A DNA stretch of 64,000 bases from Blastomyces gilchristii SLH14081 (taxonomy: Eukaryota > Ascomycota > Eurotiomycetes > Onygenales > Ajellomycetaceae), in assembly GCF_000003855.2 (NCBI RefSeq), contig NW_003101667.1:928479-992478 (forward strand), given 5' to 3'. Within the stretch, counting starts at the first letter, position 1; every line of letters begins with the position of its first letter. The position numbers and the translations under genes were made by a program. Under the pieces are notes generated by a model, which saw only the letters and a program-made list of their open reading frames with translations, was not told the origin of the DNA and did not search any database. Of this stretch, positions 21,851 through 33,649 are shown in pieces.

Positions 21851-24800
21851 CCGCTTGTTACATATTACCACGTGCTGCACGAAGCTGCCTGATGGTCTAA
21901 GCACGTTTGATGCTGGAATTATGAATGAATGGAGAGAAGAAGAAGAAGGGGTTTGGATATTGTATATTGTGTTTCCTTCGTTGACCATGACCGTAGCCTG
22001 CAAGGGTTCGAGCCAGACCGAGATCAACTAGACTTAACAATCACCCAACTCTTTTATGTAGCAATTAAGAATTATTACACAGAATATCAAATCACCACTG
22101 TTAGAAGCCTGTCTCTTTTTCAATCAACTCTCTTGTTGCTGCCCTGCCCCCAAGTAGCTTCCTCTTCTCCCCCACCATCCGTTGCGGGACGCTGTGTCCG
22201 ATGACAAGATTCGAGGGGGTGATAGCACCATTTTATCCATTCCATTATTTTCTCCCACTGGCCTGTTGCAAACCTCATAGTGCCCACCCGCATTTTACCA
22301 AGTTGTACGGAGTATGGAATTCTACAAATTGGCCAATAATTCTTCCCCCTCCCATGGTCTGAGCTACATTTATTAAGTAGCGGGTGAGAGTGTGGGGTTG
22401 GAGTTTGCGCCGTTCAATTACCGCTTCAGAGTACGTGGGCATGGTCATGGCTGCATATATTGAGGGAGAAAATGTCAAATGTCACCACTCTCTTAAATGG
22501 GCTGGGTATTTGGAATACTGGTATTGGTCAATTAGGGAATACTCTAAGAACCTGCGCACCTTTTTCTTATTTTTTAATCATTTAAACAATGGAGTTCAAT
22601 TTCTTGTCGCGGGAACTGGCTGGCTGACTTCCATTTAAGTTGCACTCCTGAATTTGTTGACGGAGAGATAGTTATCTGCTTGCACATATCAAGTATATAA
22701 CCCCAATAGTTATACCAGTTTCAACCGTCCCTCATTTCCGCTGGCGGGGCGTGTATGAGATCGTCAGGGAAGCGCTGAAGTGTAAAGGGGTAACTATGAA
22801 TTCGAACCGGCTTATGATCTTTGAAGAGGACCGCCGGCATCTATGCTTGAACATTGCGCAGCCATATCTGTAGACTGTTGGTAACCAAGCTTGATGAAAA
22901 TAGGGCCCAATGTTGAGTAAGTGCAGAAGGCGATAGAGGGTTAGTCGGCGCAGGAAGTGCGCCTAAGTTTAGGGAGGTCGGTCTAGGGAAGTTTATAGTT
23001 AAAGGACGCCTAAACTACAGTTAAGGAACCTGCCAAACCCATGCAAGCCTCTTCGTCGATTGGAAATGGAAACCACCCACGGCTAGGAGCTATGTACGCT
23101 GCGTACAACGAGGAACAAGAAGTACAGAAGACTAGGATAAATAATAGACACGTAGGGGTTGGGTTGGGCCAGTTTGAAATCCCGCCTGGATCGGTTCTTC
23201 AGCGTGGGAAACGCAGGTTATTTTGCCCCCGTCCGCTAGTTACGATTCTTCGCCAACCACCCTCAACCCAACCAGATTCCCAGCACACCGGATTCCCAGC
23301 GGAACGGTCCAACCTACGCAGCTGGACCCGACAGTCAGGTTCGTATGGCGGCTGGTGTGAACTATTCTTGCATCATGGCAAATGTTCCGTCCCAGCAGTC
23401 AGGGTCAACTATAACATGCGCAACAATAACTGTGCTAAAGGGACCGGCCTCAAGAAACAGGCGGTATGTCGTGCCTACGAGGCTACGAGAGAACAACAGA
23501 TCAACGTGTACTTTCACAGACCAATGTGGGGGGGGAGAATCGCTGTTTGCTCCAAATGGCAACTAGCTACGGAGTAACTTGGTTAGTTACAGCTTAGTTA
23601 ATGCAGTGACCACTAACCAGTGGCTAAAGCAGAAATACACCAAGAGCCTACTACTGCGTAGTTAGTTACTCCGTACTCCGTCTAGCTCATTATTCTGAAG
23701 CCCGAGCTGCGGCGCCGTTGATGCCCAAGCGACACGGACGGCCAACTCCTCTCACATCCCCGCTACGATGGTTGTACGGACTATTGAGTTGTTAAAATGA
23801 TGAGAGCCGAGAGAGTTGTGGCTTCTCTCCCAATAACTCAATTAAGGCCAAGAAATGGGAGGCAATACTTATCGAATAACAGGTGTATAACTTACTTTGT
23901 CGTCATCAACTCTTTTTCATCGAAACTATCGCTGACCCCCTCTCTCGGGTCAGGCCTCAAGCTTAACCCAAGCGAAGAAAGTCAGGGATGCTAGATTACG
24001 CAGAGCAAAGCCCCCCACAGCGGTCTGCATGCTTATTCGTCTCCCGCTCTTCCCGGCTCTCTTTGCTTTTTCCCCATTTTGGACAACCCATGGCGCCCCT
24101 CGCTTGGGACAGTTGGGACGGTTTGGAGGGGCAGATGAGAGCGTGTGGGTGGGTGGGTAACTAGTTTATCCAGCAGTATGGAAATATAAATGGGCCGATC
24201 AATTACTGTTAAGGAAGGTCATTCCCCGTTCATAACTAACTACATAACTACATACACTGCAGAGTTACTCAAAAGGGCACATACAAGAGTTATCAGACCA
24301 ATAAAACTAGCTCAAGCGCTCGTTACACATGGCATCACATTGCTTGATCTACATGACGTGGGAAATGAAATCTCGTGGATTTTAAAACCGATGCACACTC
24401 AGCAGGTATTTATTCCGATCACTTAACTTATTGTTCCCTTCTGCAATCGGCGAGAAGCTGATGGGCGACCTAGGCATGAGCGATGTTGGGAAAATTGAAT
24501 TGATCTAATTCCTCCCCCCGCCCTTCCTCTTTAACACGAGCCACCCTCTATTGTTTTTCTCTGGATAAGCAATAAAGGCAAAAGAAAAATACAAAAAAAA
24601 AAAATTGGACAAGAAGCCCGGTTACTTCAATAATAACGCTACACATGATAAACAGACTAGGATCTGGATGTTGACGAAGTCCGATCCGCTTTGAACGCTC
24701 TGGGCTCCTTCTACTGCGCAGACGAAAATTCGAAAACCTCGCTTCACACGTCCAAATATATACACACAGTGTTCAAAACTCGCTGCTCCTCCTTCTGTCA

Positions 24801-25043
24801 GACTCTTTTGCATCTATCGGCTCCTCCTCCGCAGCGCATAGACTTGACGGCCGGAAACAGTTGCACTGAGACAGTTATTCATATTTAGTTCACCCCAATT
24901 CAACCACCTGGATACCAAAGGGTGAAAGCTGTTCAAGCGGAGTCTTTGTGGATGTCTCGAGACGAGCTCCCATCCACGCCGTCGGAAGGTACATACATGT
25001 ACATGCTTGCCAGAGCCAGGCTCCAGATACACGACCAGGCTTA
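21851..25043. other. Long gene-poor interval
   Basis: About 3.2 kb with no supportable protein gene. A 178-residue plus-strand ORF at 23,041-23,577 lacks family features, splice context and a promoter and was not accepted. Copies of TACTCCGTA or its complement lie at 22,306-22,314, 23,568-23,576 and 23,667-23,675. The last part is probably promoter of the F-box-like gene; the 3' end of the snoRNA host transcript may extend into the first part. Confidence 0.4.
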
Positions 25044-26252
25044 ATGAATCCGTCAATGGGGGCCCTAGGCATGCCCCGGCCCAGTATGGATAGCCCGCGG
25101 CAACATCAACAATGGCATCACTCTCTACGAAGGACACCATTGGAACGGCTCCCGATCGAACTGATCCAGAAAATATTCTTCGAATGTCTAGAAATTAATC
25201 TCCCTCGCGCATCTCTCCCCATCGCCCTTGCCTTGTCCAACGATGTCATTCATACCTGGCTCATCCGCCTAGCCTTCAGCAGCAACAATGAGTCGGCCCG
25301 AACTGGCTTCTTCACAAAGCCTTACCTCCCCCTTGACTACTTTTCCCTCTCAGCTTCGCAACGGGCTTCCCTTCAAACTGAAATCCTCAAGTGCCGATGG
25401 TGCACTTTACCTCTCATGCGCAAATGCCAGCGCGAGCATGTGGAACATGTTATACGTGAAAAATGCAAATATCTCAGAATATCTTGCGCCGATTGCCAGA
25501 AATTGGAAAATCTCAAGCCATACTGGGAATCCATGGACCGCTTCGACCCTCGGCCCCCTGGGAGCCGGGGCAGCGGTGATCTCACCGTCGAGGCTCGGAT
25601 ATCCCAACCACCAAATATACAGCCAGAAAATAACCCCTCGACTTCTACATTCATTCCCATCACGCCCACGCCCGCTCCCAACACCACGAACATGAGCATT
25701 ATTCTGGGCGCTTCAGCTGCCAGCACGCACAGTGCCTCGCGCAAAATAGCAATCTGGTTCAACTCCGGCTCCGTCCAAATCCGTGAACGAAGCCCCATCT
25801 TCCAAGAGACAGATGTCTTCCGCCTCCCCTCCTGTAGCACCCGTGAGCCCTGCCGGATACCCGACCGCCTCCTCTGCCCACCCTGGACACCCGAAAAACT
25901 AGAATTCCTAACCCTTCTATCCACAGAAGCATACATCGACGAAAACGAACGGCGCGATCGATCCAAGGCCGTGTTACGGCAGGTAATTGACGACCGTGAC
26001 CTAGAGACCTTCAAGTACATGCTCGGCATGCACATCCGCGCCAAGAACTATGGGTATCCGTTCCCGTGGCCGGTTCGACAGACGCATTACCGGGCTGCTG
26101 CTAGAATGGCAGATCGGAAGGATGATGATCCGTTCTTGAGGATTTTGTTTACGGATCGCAAGGGGGAGGTTCCGGCTACGGATCAAAGTATCAAGGCTCT
26201 CTTGGTGAAGTATGAACAGAGGGAGAGGGAGAGGGAAATCTTTGAAAGCTGA
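25044..26252 (+). CDS. F-box-like protein, paralogue of the gene at 27,609-29,090
   Basis: Single exon, 402 residues from the ATG at 25,044; an ORF extends upstream to 24,948 but opens with GTG, so ATG was preferred. Residues 31-75 resemble an F-box (TPLERLPIELIQKIFFECLE), the motif that docks substrate receptors to SCF ubiquitin ligases through Skp1. The motif YLPLDYF...SLQTEILKCRWCTLPLMRKCQR (about 94-130) and IPDRLLCPPWTPEKLEFL recur in the paralogue. No WD40, LRR or other substrate-binding domain is evident; the middle is Pro/Thr/Ser-rich and the C-terminus ends in a charged REREREIFES tail. Such families are expanded in Eurotiomycetes and mostly uncharacterised. Substrate unknown. Confidence 0.75.
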   Translation: MNPSMGALGMPRPSMDSPRQHQQWHHSLRRTPLERLPIELIQKIFFECLEINLPRASLPIALALSNDVIHTWLIRLAFSSNNESARTGFFTKPYLPLDYFSLSASQRASLQTEILKCRWCTLPLMRKCQREHVEHVIREKCKYLRISCADCQKLENLKPYWESMDRFDPRPPGSRGSGDLTVEARISQPPNIQPENNPSTSTFIPITPTPAPNTTNMSIILGASAASTHSASRKIAIWFNSGSVQIRERSPIFQETDVFRLPSCSTREPCRIPDRLLCPPWTPEKLEFLTLLSTEAYIDENERRDRSKAVLRQVIDDRDLETFKYMLGMHIRAKNYGYPFPWPVRQTHYRAAARMADRKDDDPFLRILFTDRKGEVPATDQSIKALLVKYEQREREREIFES

Positions 26253-27608
26253 AAATTTTATGATGAAAGTACAGTTGATGTGGGCAGTCAAGGGTGGTTA
26301 TTTTTTCATTTTCATTCTATATTTTTTATATTTTTCATTTTTTCATTTTTATATTTATATTTATATATTTTTTGCTGTTGAAATTTGCTCTTTTGACTTT
26401 GATCATCTCTTGCTTCTATTATGATGATAATGATGACATAACTAGTTATCTCCTTCCCGTTTCCAGCTTGAAATGTAACCGACAGGCTAGCTATTTTGAT
26501 TCGCTTTTTGACTAGCCGTGACGACTGCTGGGTTCATACTATTCATCTCTCATGCCCTTGAAGAAGAAGTTTTACGAGCTTGTGGAATAAAAAAGATTTC
26601 CTTTATCAAAACCCTGGGGCCATCAGTGCCAATATCGCCCATCTGAAGCTCGCGTCATATATGATTTCCTTGCTCTCTTAACATCACGAAGGATATGGTT
26701 GTAACGAATTGGGATGAAAATAAAACTCTCTAGCTAGCCAGCTTGTATACAGTTATACAATAGCAAAAGCAGTACATGTACCTCATTGATTGGCCTGCTG
26801 CAGCAACTGAACTACGAACCACGGATGGGTACATCTGAAATACTCTGCAGTACATATGGTCATTGCTCAGCAACGCCTCCAAATTCCTCCGAGCCTCTTC
26901 ACCGTGGATCGATACTCGATCAGTGTTGCAGAAATTTTCAGCGCGTCAGTGTCATTGGCTCTGTTGAAAAGTGCCCTTTAATGTACAGTAACTAACTACG
27001 TGGCTGCGTCGAGGAGCCAGGCTCCTGGGTATGGACAAAGTACGGCTGAAGGAACATTTACTATTTGTTGCTGATGACGGTTTTTTGTTCTGCCTCTTTA
27101 GCTGGGTAACTGTGCGAGAACGAATGGCTCGTTTTAAGTTCTGGAGAACAGGTGGGCGGGCGTATACAGAGTATAAGAAAATATAAATGAATAAAAATAA
27201 AATAACAAGGCAAAAAAGAAAAGCAGATTTTCTATCTTTTGGATATATAATTCCAATAGAGGGAGTTTAGATTAGTATTTCTGTTTCTATCTCTTTCTCG
27301 CTTTTCGCCGTGAAAGTAAGTTTCGAAAAATGCGTGCCGCGATTGGCAAAGATGCAGGCAGGTATATAATTTGCCTTTTGTTAGTTGAAGGTGCATATCC
27401 CGGACATGTTTCGAGGATCGTTGCTCTGAACTGCTCCGAAGAGAATCTGCATTGGCTCTAGAGTTGTCCATGTCAGGGATAAGGGTGGGGCGGGGTTAGA
27501 AATAGAACTGAAGAGTATTTCCTCATCACAACACCCACCGATTACTTTTATAAAAAGGAGAAGATCTAGTATGTATGAAAGATGGGGACGATGATAATAG
27601 TCTATATA
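26253..27608. other. Convergent interval between the two F-box-like paralogues
   Basis: No gene is supported. A T-rich block of TTTTTCAT/TTTATAT units (about 26,300-26,375) follows the stop of the plus-strand gene. The rest holds unrelated short ORFs. Confidence 0.45.
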
Positions 27609-29090
27609 CTACCCATGTTCGGCTTTTTTCTGTTTAATCATGCTCAACTGTGACCAGTCAGGCGTCATTAAAAAGGAGTGCAAAAGGCTACGTGAGTGTC
27701 TACCCTTGGGCAGTTGATCTTTGACATATTTTTCAAATCCCTCCCACCAAACGTAACATTGTGGATCATCGGGAAAATCACGCCCACGGCGGTAACGCAA
27801 AGCCCAGCCGCCCTCAAAGAGCGAGAACAGACCCTGCCTTCGAGGTGGCACTTCAACGAGATAGCTCAGGAGCCATTCACCAAATTCACCAAATTCACCA
27901 TTTTTTTGTCTCAATGCCCATTCCGTAATTTCCGGGTCGTCATGCGGTATCGATTCCGCACCTCCACGTAGTAAAACCTGCAGAAGACCCGGGCCTTCGG
28001 ATCGCTTTACAGCGGTTATGAAATGTTCACCGCGTATCTCATACTCGGGCATGTCCACGCCGTTAATAGCGCAATTATAAGCCCTTTCATCCCATGCCAA
28101 TAGCTCAGACAGAATCCAAACGTTTTCCTCCATGATGGCATGATGAATGCAATCTTGTATTCTTTCCCGTGGAATATCGAACGAAGAGAGACTGGGGTAA
28201 ATCTCTGCAGGGACATCTAATACCAGGCCATAAGGAGTAAACATGAGCAGGTGATGTAGAAGTTGGAATTTTTCGTCAGTCCACGGCCGCCGTTCAAAAA
28301 ATTTGTCAGGGATTGTCCAAATGACCATTGGTAAGAAGTGAGCAACCCCCGACGGCTCCATAAACGAAACTGTTGAAGGGCAAATATACAAAGCACAAAG
28401 GTCATCACGCCGGATAGTTCCTGGTAAAATCATGTTCCATTGCCCGGGGTCCTCCTCACCAAGGCGTTGATTCAAAACATCTCTCGATGCGGGATCGAAT
28501 GCCACAGTTGGTGCACTGGGACCAAAAATTCGTTTCTGCATCGCCGCGTAAAACATATCACGTTGGCATTCCTTGAGAAGAGGTAAAGTGAACCATCGAC
28601 AGCCGAGGACATCATGCTGAAGCGACTTTTGCGTATCAACATCCAGAGGTACGTATTTCAGAGGCCGGAGAATGTTTGAGATGAAAGAGGCGACGTTGTC
28701 GTCTGGAGGCAGCTCTGGAGGTTCATGGTCGTTGAAGAAGGCGAGGAAAGTTAAGATTTTGTAGATGCGCTTCCTGGACAGTATGGCCCCAAAACGCGGC
28801 GATGCCCAGGCTAGATTAGGCTCCAGTGAATCGAGGAAGATTTTCTCAATCAATTCCGCTGGCAGAGCTTCGAGGCGGCTGATCTTGGTGCCCTCGGACT
28901 TTATTCTCTTGCCATCGCGGGGCGGGATATTTTCCTGAACCTTCCGCTTGCTGGGTTTAACGGGGACACGGCCCTGCGGATACTTACCACGACGCTTTTG
29001 TCTTCTTCGCGCCGTCTCTTTGTCCTGAGAGACTGGTATTTTATGTCTCTTGCCCCTGACCCGTATCGGAGTCAGATCATCGTCACCCAT
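27609..29090 (-). CDS. F-box-like protein with basic N-terminus, paralogue of 25,044-26,252
   Basis: Single exon, 493 residues; the start is ATG at 29,090. The first 70 residues are strongly basic (KRHK, RRRQKRRGK, KPSKRKV), resembling a nuclear-localisation region. Residues 71-115 carry the F-box-like block (ISRLEALPAELIEKIFLDSL), then YVPLDVDTQKSLQHDVLGCRW and TLPLLKECQRD (about 147-178), matching the neighbouring paralogue in order and spacing. IPDKFFERRPWTDEKFQLL also has a counterpart there. A short GEFGEFGEW repeat lies in the C-terminal half. No known substrate-recognition domain is visible. The inverted, convergent placement next to its paralogue suggests an old local duplication followed by strong divergence. 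Confidence 0.78.
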   Translation of the reverse strand: MGDDDLTPIRVRGKRHKIPVSQDKETARRRQKRRGKYPQGRVPVKPSKRKVQENIPPRDGKRIKSEGTKISRLEALPAELIEKIFLDSLEPNLAWASPRFGAILSRKRIYKILTFLAFFNDHEPPELPPDDNVASFISNILRPLKYVPLDVDTQKSLQHDVLGCRWFTLPLLKECQRDMFYAAMQKRIFGPSAPTVAFDPASRDVLNQRLGEEDPGQWNMILPGTIRRDDLCALYICPSTVSFMEPSGVAHFLPMVIWTIPDKFFERRPWTDEKFQLLHHLLMFTPYGLVLDVPAEIYPSLSSFDIPRERIQDCIHHAIMEENVWILSELLAWDERAYNCAINGVDMPEYEIRGEHFITAVKRSEGPGLLQVLLRGGAESIPHDDPEITEWALRQKNGEFGEFGEWLLSYLVEVPPRRQGLFSLFEGGWALRYRRGRDFPDDPQCYVWWEGFEKYVKDQLPKGRHSRSLLHSFLMTPDWSQLSMIKQKKAEHG

Positions 29091-29958
29091 GTTTTCTGGA
29101 AGTTGATTTTGAACATGGTTTCTGGAGACATGAAATCACTAGAGAGTCAACTAGCCCCACCCATTTTGCTCCTTTTCTTCATGCCTCGTCCCCTTAGAAC
29201 CAAGTGAAGGAAGATAGAATAGAGGGAGCAGAAGAAATATAAATAACTAACTACTCTCTGTGCTGAAATATTTTTTTCATCCTCGAGGTAATTATGTCGT
29301 TCTACACCGCCCTCGCTTATATGCCTATATATAGAATAGTGTAGTTTCAAGAACAAGCATTGCATAAAATGACGCTAAACCAGAAGAAGTAAGATGATGT
29401 CAGCTTGACGTCACTGTTTAATCTCTCCCGCCAACTTGTATTTCCTGTTTGGGAAAAAACACTTGCCACCAGGTCCCGACGTCAGCGCACAAGAGACAAG
29501 AGATTAACCATCCCACAGACAAAAATATATCTAAATATAATTATGACGATGGTCATGGTCGTGCTTGACACCTTCCTACAAGGTTTGATGCTAGAAATGG
29601 GATCATCAGGCGTAGATAATTGAAATCATGGCATTTTAGTATAAGTAATTCCTTTCGTCGTCGGGTTTCTATCTGAGCCTGTCTCTCTCTATATACTGGG
29701 GTAAAGTTCCTCGATTTCAAGGTCGGAGCATAATATCTTCTCAAACAATTTTCATTTATTTATCTACATCTATATATCTACCTACATATATATCATTCGA
29801 ACCTGATACCCAGAGCCCACCGTACATATTTTCTAACTCTACACAACACAACACAAAGCTGCCTCCCAAATACATTCAAGCTTATAGTATACCCATTCAA
29901 CATATCCACATATACATACCCTCAAAGCAAACAAGAGGAACAGAACCAGAGCTTCACA
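29091..29958. promoter_or_regulatory. Divergent upstream region
   Basis: Lies between the starts of the minus-strand F-box-like gene and the small plus-strand gene. Contains a (TA)-rich block with repeated TATATCTAC/TACATATA elements near 29,765-29,800. No coding gene is supported. Confidence 0.4.
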
Positions 29959-30271
29959 ATGGGCGCCGTAGTTTCATGCGTGAGTGGGATTTTTCTCAAC
30001 CGCCATTCCAAAAGTGGCCCTATTCATTTTTTAACACCATTTCTCTCTCATGAAACAGATCCAAGGAGCTCTTCGTTCACTAGGGGCCTGTCTAATGGCC
30101 ATTGTCAGCACAATCGGGTCCGTAATCACGGCCATCGTCAGCGGTATCGTGTCTGTTTTCAATGCCGTAATCTCTTGCCTGACCTGCGGCGGCGTCTCGA
30201 GGCGAAGGAGGAGCATGGGGACGCATACCACCGGTAGACGCCGACATGGATTGACCAGAACCAGAATTTAG
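29959..30271 (+). CDS. Small putatively N-myristoylated membrane-associated protein
   Basis: Two exons, 29,959-29,979 and 30,059-30,271, with a 79-bp intron (GTGAGT...AACAG), giving 77 residues. The seven-residue first exon, MGAVVSC, continues into IQGALRSLGACLMAIV. Gly2 with a small residue at position 6 fits an N-myristoylation site, and nearby Cys7 could be palmitoylated. A hydrophobic, Val/Ile/Ser-rich segment (about 17-50) ends in SCLTCGG and is followed by a strongly basic tail (SRRRRS, GRRRHGLTRTR). The pattern suits a small protein anchored to the inner face of a membrane. Similar short fungal proteins exist, as I recall, but without known function. Splice and ATG context are good. 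Confidence 0.72.
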
Positions 30272-30789
30272 AGGCTTGCTTGTGAGAAGACAAGTTGAGC
30301 TTGGGGCCAGGAGACCGTGAGGCTTGTTTGGCTGTTGTGCCTTATTTTGATATTTGATGATTGAATGAACGTATTTTTATGGCCAGTTTCGCATGTATTG
30401 ACAAGATAACGACTACTTTGTGCTTTGTGGGAGATTGATGAGCTGAATGTTGTTCTAATTGAGGAACTGCGACGCGGCCTTTGCGGTGTCTTTGAATACC
30501 TGAACACCCCATTGTTGTCTGTCGTTGTCATATCGCCCTGTACAGTACTCTATATCCCATTTCAACCACACATTGCTTTTGTATATGCCTTTTCCTTGTG
30601 TTCTGAATATGGTTTTCATCAAAATCTGTGTGTAAAATTTGTCCCACCCAATTAGTTGGGTAGTATTCATGATTAATGTGATTAAGGAGTGTTACCATTT
30701 GATATTGTACAATCCAGCATTCCAGTTTTCCAAGAGACATGCGTCTGCTCCGAACCGCTTCATTGCTTCTGGTGTGCAGTGATCATAGA
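30272..30789. other. 3' intergenic interval
   Basis: Between the small protein gene (+) and the 3' end of the aldehyde dehydrogenase (-). No gene visible; overlapping ORFs on both strands lack family features. Confidence 0.45.
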
Positions 30790-32908
30790 TTATAAATTCT
30801 TTAGAATCTTCCCCACACCTTTCACCTTCCCAACAAGAGAGGGTTGATACCCCGTCTCCACAATGCCCTTACACATCTCCCACGCGCCCCGTCCGTCTTT
30901 CTTGTGCACATCCCCTTTCTGAATCGGGTAATCGACAGGCGGCGGTATATGTGTTTGAACTAATGGGTACCGATCCTCACAGACCGCCTTCATATTGCAC
31001 AAATTCTTCAACCCTTCTGCCCCGCCAAATCGGCCATACCCACTGCCTTTTACTCCCCCAAATGGCAGTCCCACGGCATAGTATGTGGCAAAGTCATTCA
31101 CGGAGACCATCCCGGCCTTGATTTGCGAAACGCACTTCTCGACATCCCTTCGATTATGCCCGAAAACGCTCGCACCTAGCCCAAACTCTGTGGAATTTGC
31201 TATTCTAATGGCATCAGGAACGTCCTTGGCTGGCATAAGGAGGAAGACGGGTGCAAATAGCTCGGTGCGTGCGATCCGCATTGTAGTAGTCACATTGGCT
31301 AGAAGCGTAGGCGTGAAATAATGCCCAAACGGATATTTCGGGTGGCTATGGCGTTTGCCGCCATGGATGAGATGCGCGCCTTGATCCACGGCTTCAGAGA
31401 TCAAATCTTCTAATTCGTCGAATGTCTTCTGAGAGACCATGGCTCCCATGTCGGGGGTTGAAAGTCCCAGCCCCGGATTCTTTGAGTATTCATTCGATTC
31501 AAAGAGCACGGATCCGAGGCGGAGTGCTTTTACTCTAGGGGTGACGGCTTCCAGTATTTTGTCATAGGTTCCAGGGAGTGCGATAATGCGTTCAATTCCA
31601 ACACAGTTTTGGCCAGCGGATTGAAAAACCCCCCGCATGAGAATGGAGGTAATACTAGGAAGGCCCTTGATGGTGGCTGGATCGTCGAGAATAACAGCAG
31701 GATCTTTGCCCCCGAGTTCCACAGTGACAGGAGTGAGTGACTTGGCGGATGATTTGCAGACATGGTGCGCAACAGCTCGGGAGCCAATGAAAATGATATG
31801 GTTCACGCCATGATGAGATGTTAAACTATCTGCTTCCTTAGGAAGACAAACGACTGTCTGAACCAGGTCTTCAGGATGCCCACAGCTAGCAAGTGCTCCT
31901 CGTATGAGATCACGAAAGTAGAGGGAGCTCCAAGCTGTATGTTCAGAGGGCTTAATAATGATAGAATTTCCAGCAAATATTGAGCTAATAACCGGTGAGA
32001 TCAAGTTGTGGAAGGGGTAATTCCATGATATGCAGGCCAAGATGACACCAAGCGGCTCATAACGAACGGTGTTTCTTTTGTACATCATAAGCAGATTCGT
32101 GGGTCGGCGGTCGGTCGCAAGGGATTTCTCTCCGTGGTCAATAGTCCATTTTAGCTTCTCAACCGTAACCAAGATCTCGCCAAACGCGGCATCAACTTTC
32201 GTTTTTCCTGAGTCTAGACAGCATGCAGAAGCGATTTCATCCTGATGGTTAAGGATATACCTGTTGAGTGGATCAAATTGTCAGTCGAAGCAACAAACGT
32301 AGTAGCAAGGTACTGTGGTTGGGGCTCATATGCGCACTTCAATAGGGTTCTCAATACCCTTCTCCTCTCAGCAAAGGTCGTATGCTGCCATATCGATTGC
32401 GCAGCTTCTGCTCGTGTGAGCGCAAGATCTATATCCTGCTTCGTAGCTGGTTTGATTCCAGAGTTTACGTCTCCGAGTATACGTCCGTCAGCAGGACAAT
32501 AACTAAGAATTTTCTTCTCATCCCATTTCTAAATTCAATAAGAAAAGGAAAAATCATTAGCGATAATGCACTGATATACTTCACAAGTCCGCGCACTCCA
32601 TTGCTAACAAAGGTTTTACTACCTAGGTAGGTATCAAATTGCATTTTCACCAGGATCAAACTTACTCCATTTGCCTGGCCCTCCAGAATTCTCCTATCCT
32701 TTACACTAACATCGTCCCACGTCTTCCCATCCCATTGATCCGATAGCTCTGAGGGAATTGGTACCTGATAGGTGACAGGAGATGCTTCACGACCAAACAC
32801 GTACTGTTTGAGCGTCCATGCTGTGAGACCAAGTCCAATTACCGCGGTGAGTAATGGGCTGAGCGTGCAGTCGCTACATTTGGCGAAGATGGACCAGAGG
32901 ACGTCCAT
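30790..32908 (-). CDS. Membrane-anchored aldehyde dehydrogenase (Msc7-type)
   Basis: Three minus-strand exons: 32908-32666, 32528-32338 and 32260-30790, giving 634 residues, close to yeast Msc7. Intron 2 uses a less usual donor, GTGCGC, but the join restores LLKYILNHQDEIASACCLDSG in frame. One transmembrane segment (about 18-37) precedes the ALDH fold. Catalytic features: SWNYPFHN, KPSEHTA, VELGGKDP (general base near Glu326) and SAGQNC (nucleophile near Cys364), with the family ending PFGGVKGSGYGRFGG. ALDHs oxidise aldehydes to acids with NAD(P)+; substrate unknown for this branch. A longer ORF begins at a TTG (32,929), so ATG 32,908 was used. The start lies only ~190 bp from the first repeat of the AT-rich isochore, so its promoter abuts likely heterochromatin. 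Confidence 0.92.
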
Positions 32909-33649
32909 TTCCGCTTCGGAGCATTCCAAGTAGACGGAACAAGAGTTGTAGACACGGAGCTTGGGGAGTCGAAAAGCGGACTCTTAAGACTCGCTGACTT
33001 TCAAGGGGAAGAAAGTCAAATTAACCTTGTAGCCTAATATGGCTTAGCGTGGTGGCTGAACCCAGTCCTTTCATTTCCAAATTGATGGTGAATATGTGGA
33101 AGGTGTAAAGCTTGTGTGATTGAAAGGTTGCTAGCTTGTGGAAAGTTATATGGTGGAAGGATTAGTAAGCCAGATCACGTGACCTGACACCCCCACTCAT
33201 CAGAGTAACTATACACAATGCTATATACAAAATTCGCCTTCAAATCAAGTACAGGTACAAAAAATGACTGGAAAATGTGTAGCAATGAAAAACCAGTCAT
33301 GAGATACATCATTTTTTATCCCTCTATTCCTTCATCTTCATATTCTTCTTTCAATATGTATATTTCAAACAGTTGATCTCTTTAACACAGGTCTTGTAAT
33401 AATACTTTCATTTCATAAAAGCTTTGACATGTGTGAGGTTTTTTGAAATCAGAAGTGCAGTGATCTCAGAATCAGTGAGTAGATCTTCAAGACTGTTTCT
33501 CACTGAAGATTCCCTCACTGTAGAGTCTCTCACTATAGTGATATTTCTTATAGATGTCAGAAAGTCATCAGATTCAACTGTGAGTTCTGAGAAGTTCAGT
33601 GTATTCTGCACTAAAAGAGTAGATATTCTCACAGAGATATCATAGTCAA

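Noticed and set aside
23041..23577. 178-residue ORF as a gene
   Set aside because: No domain, no hydrophobic or repeat structure, no splice or promoter support, and overlapping ORFs on both strands.
32927..32929. Start of the aldehyde dehydrogenase at 32,929
   Set aside because: The codon is TTG; the in-frame ATG at 32,908 is used instead.
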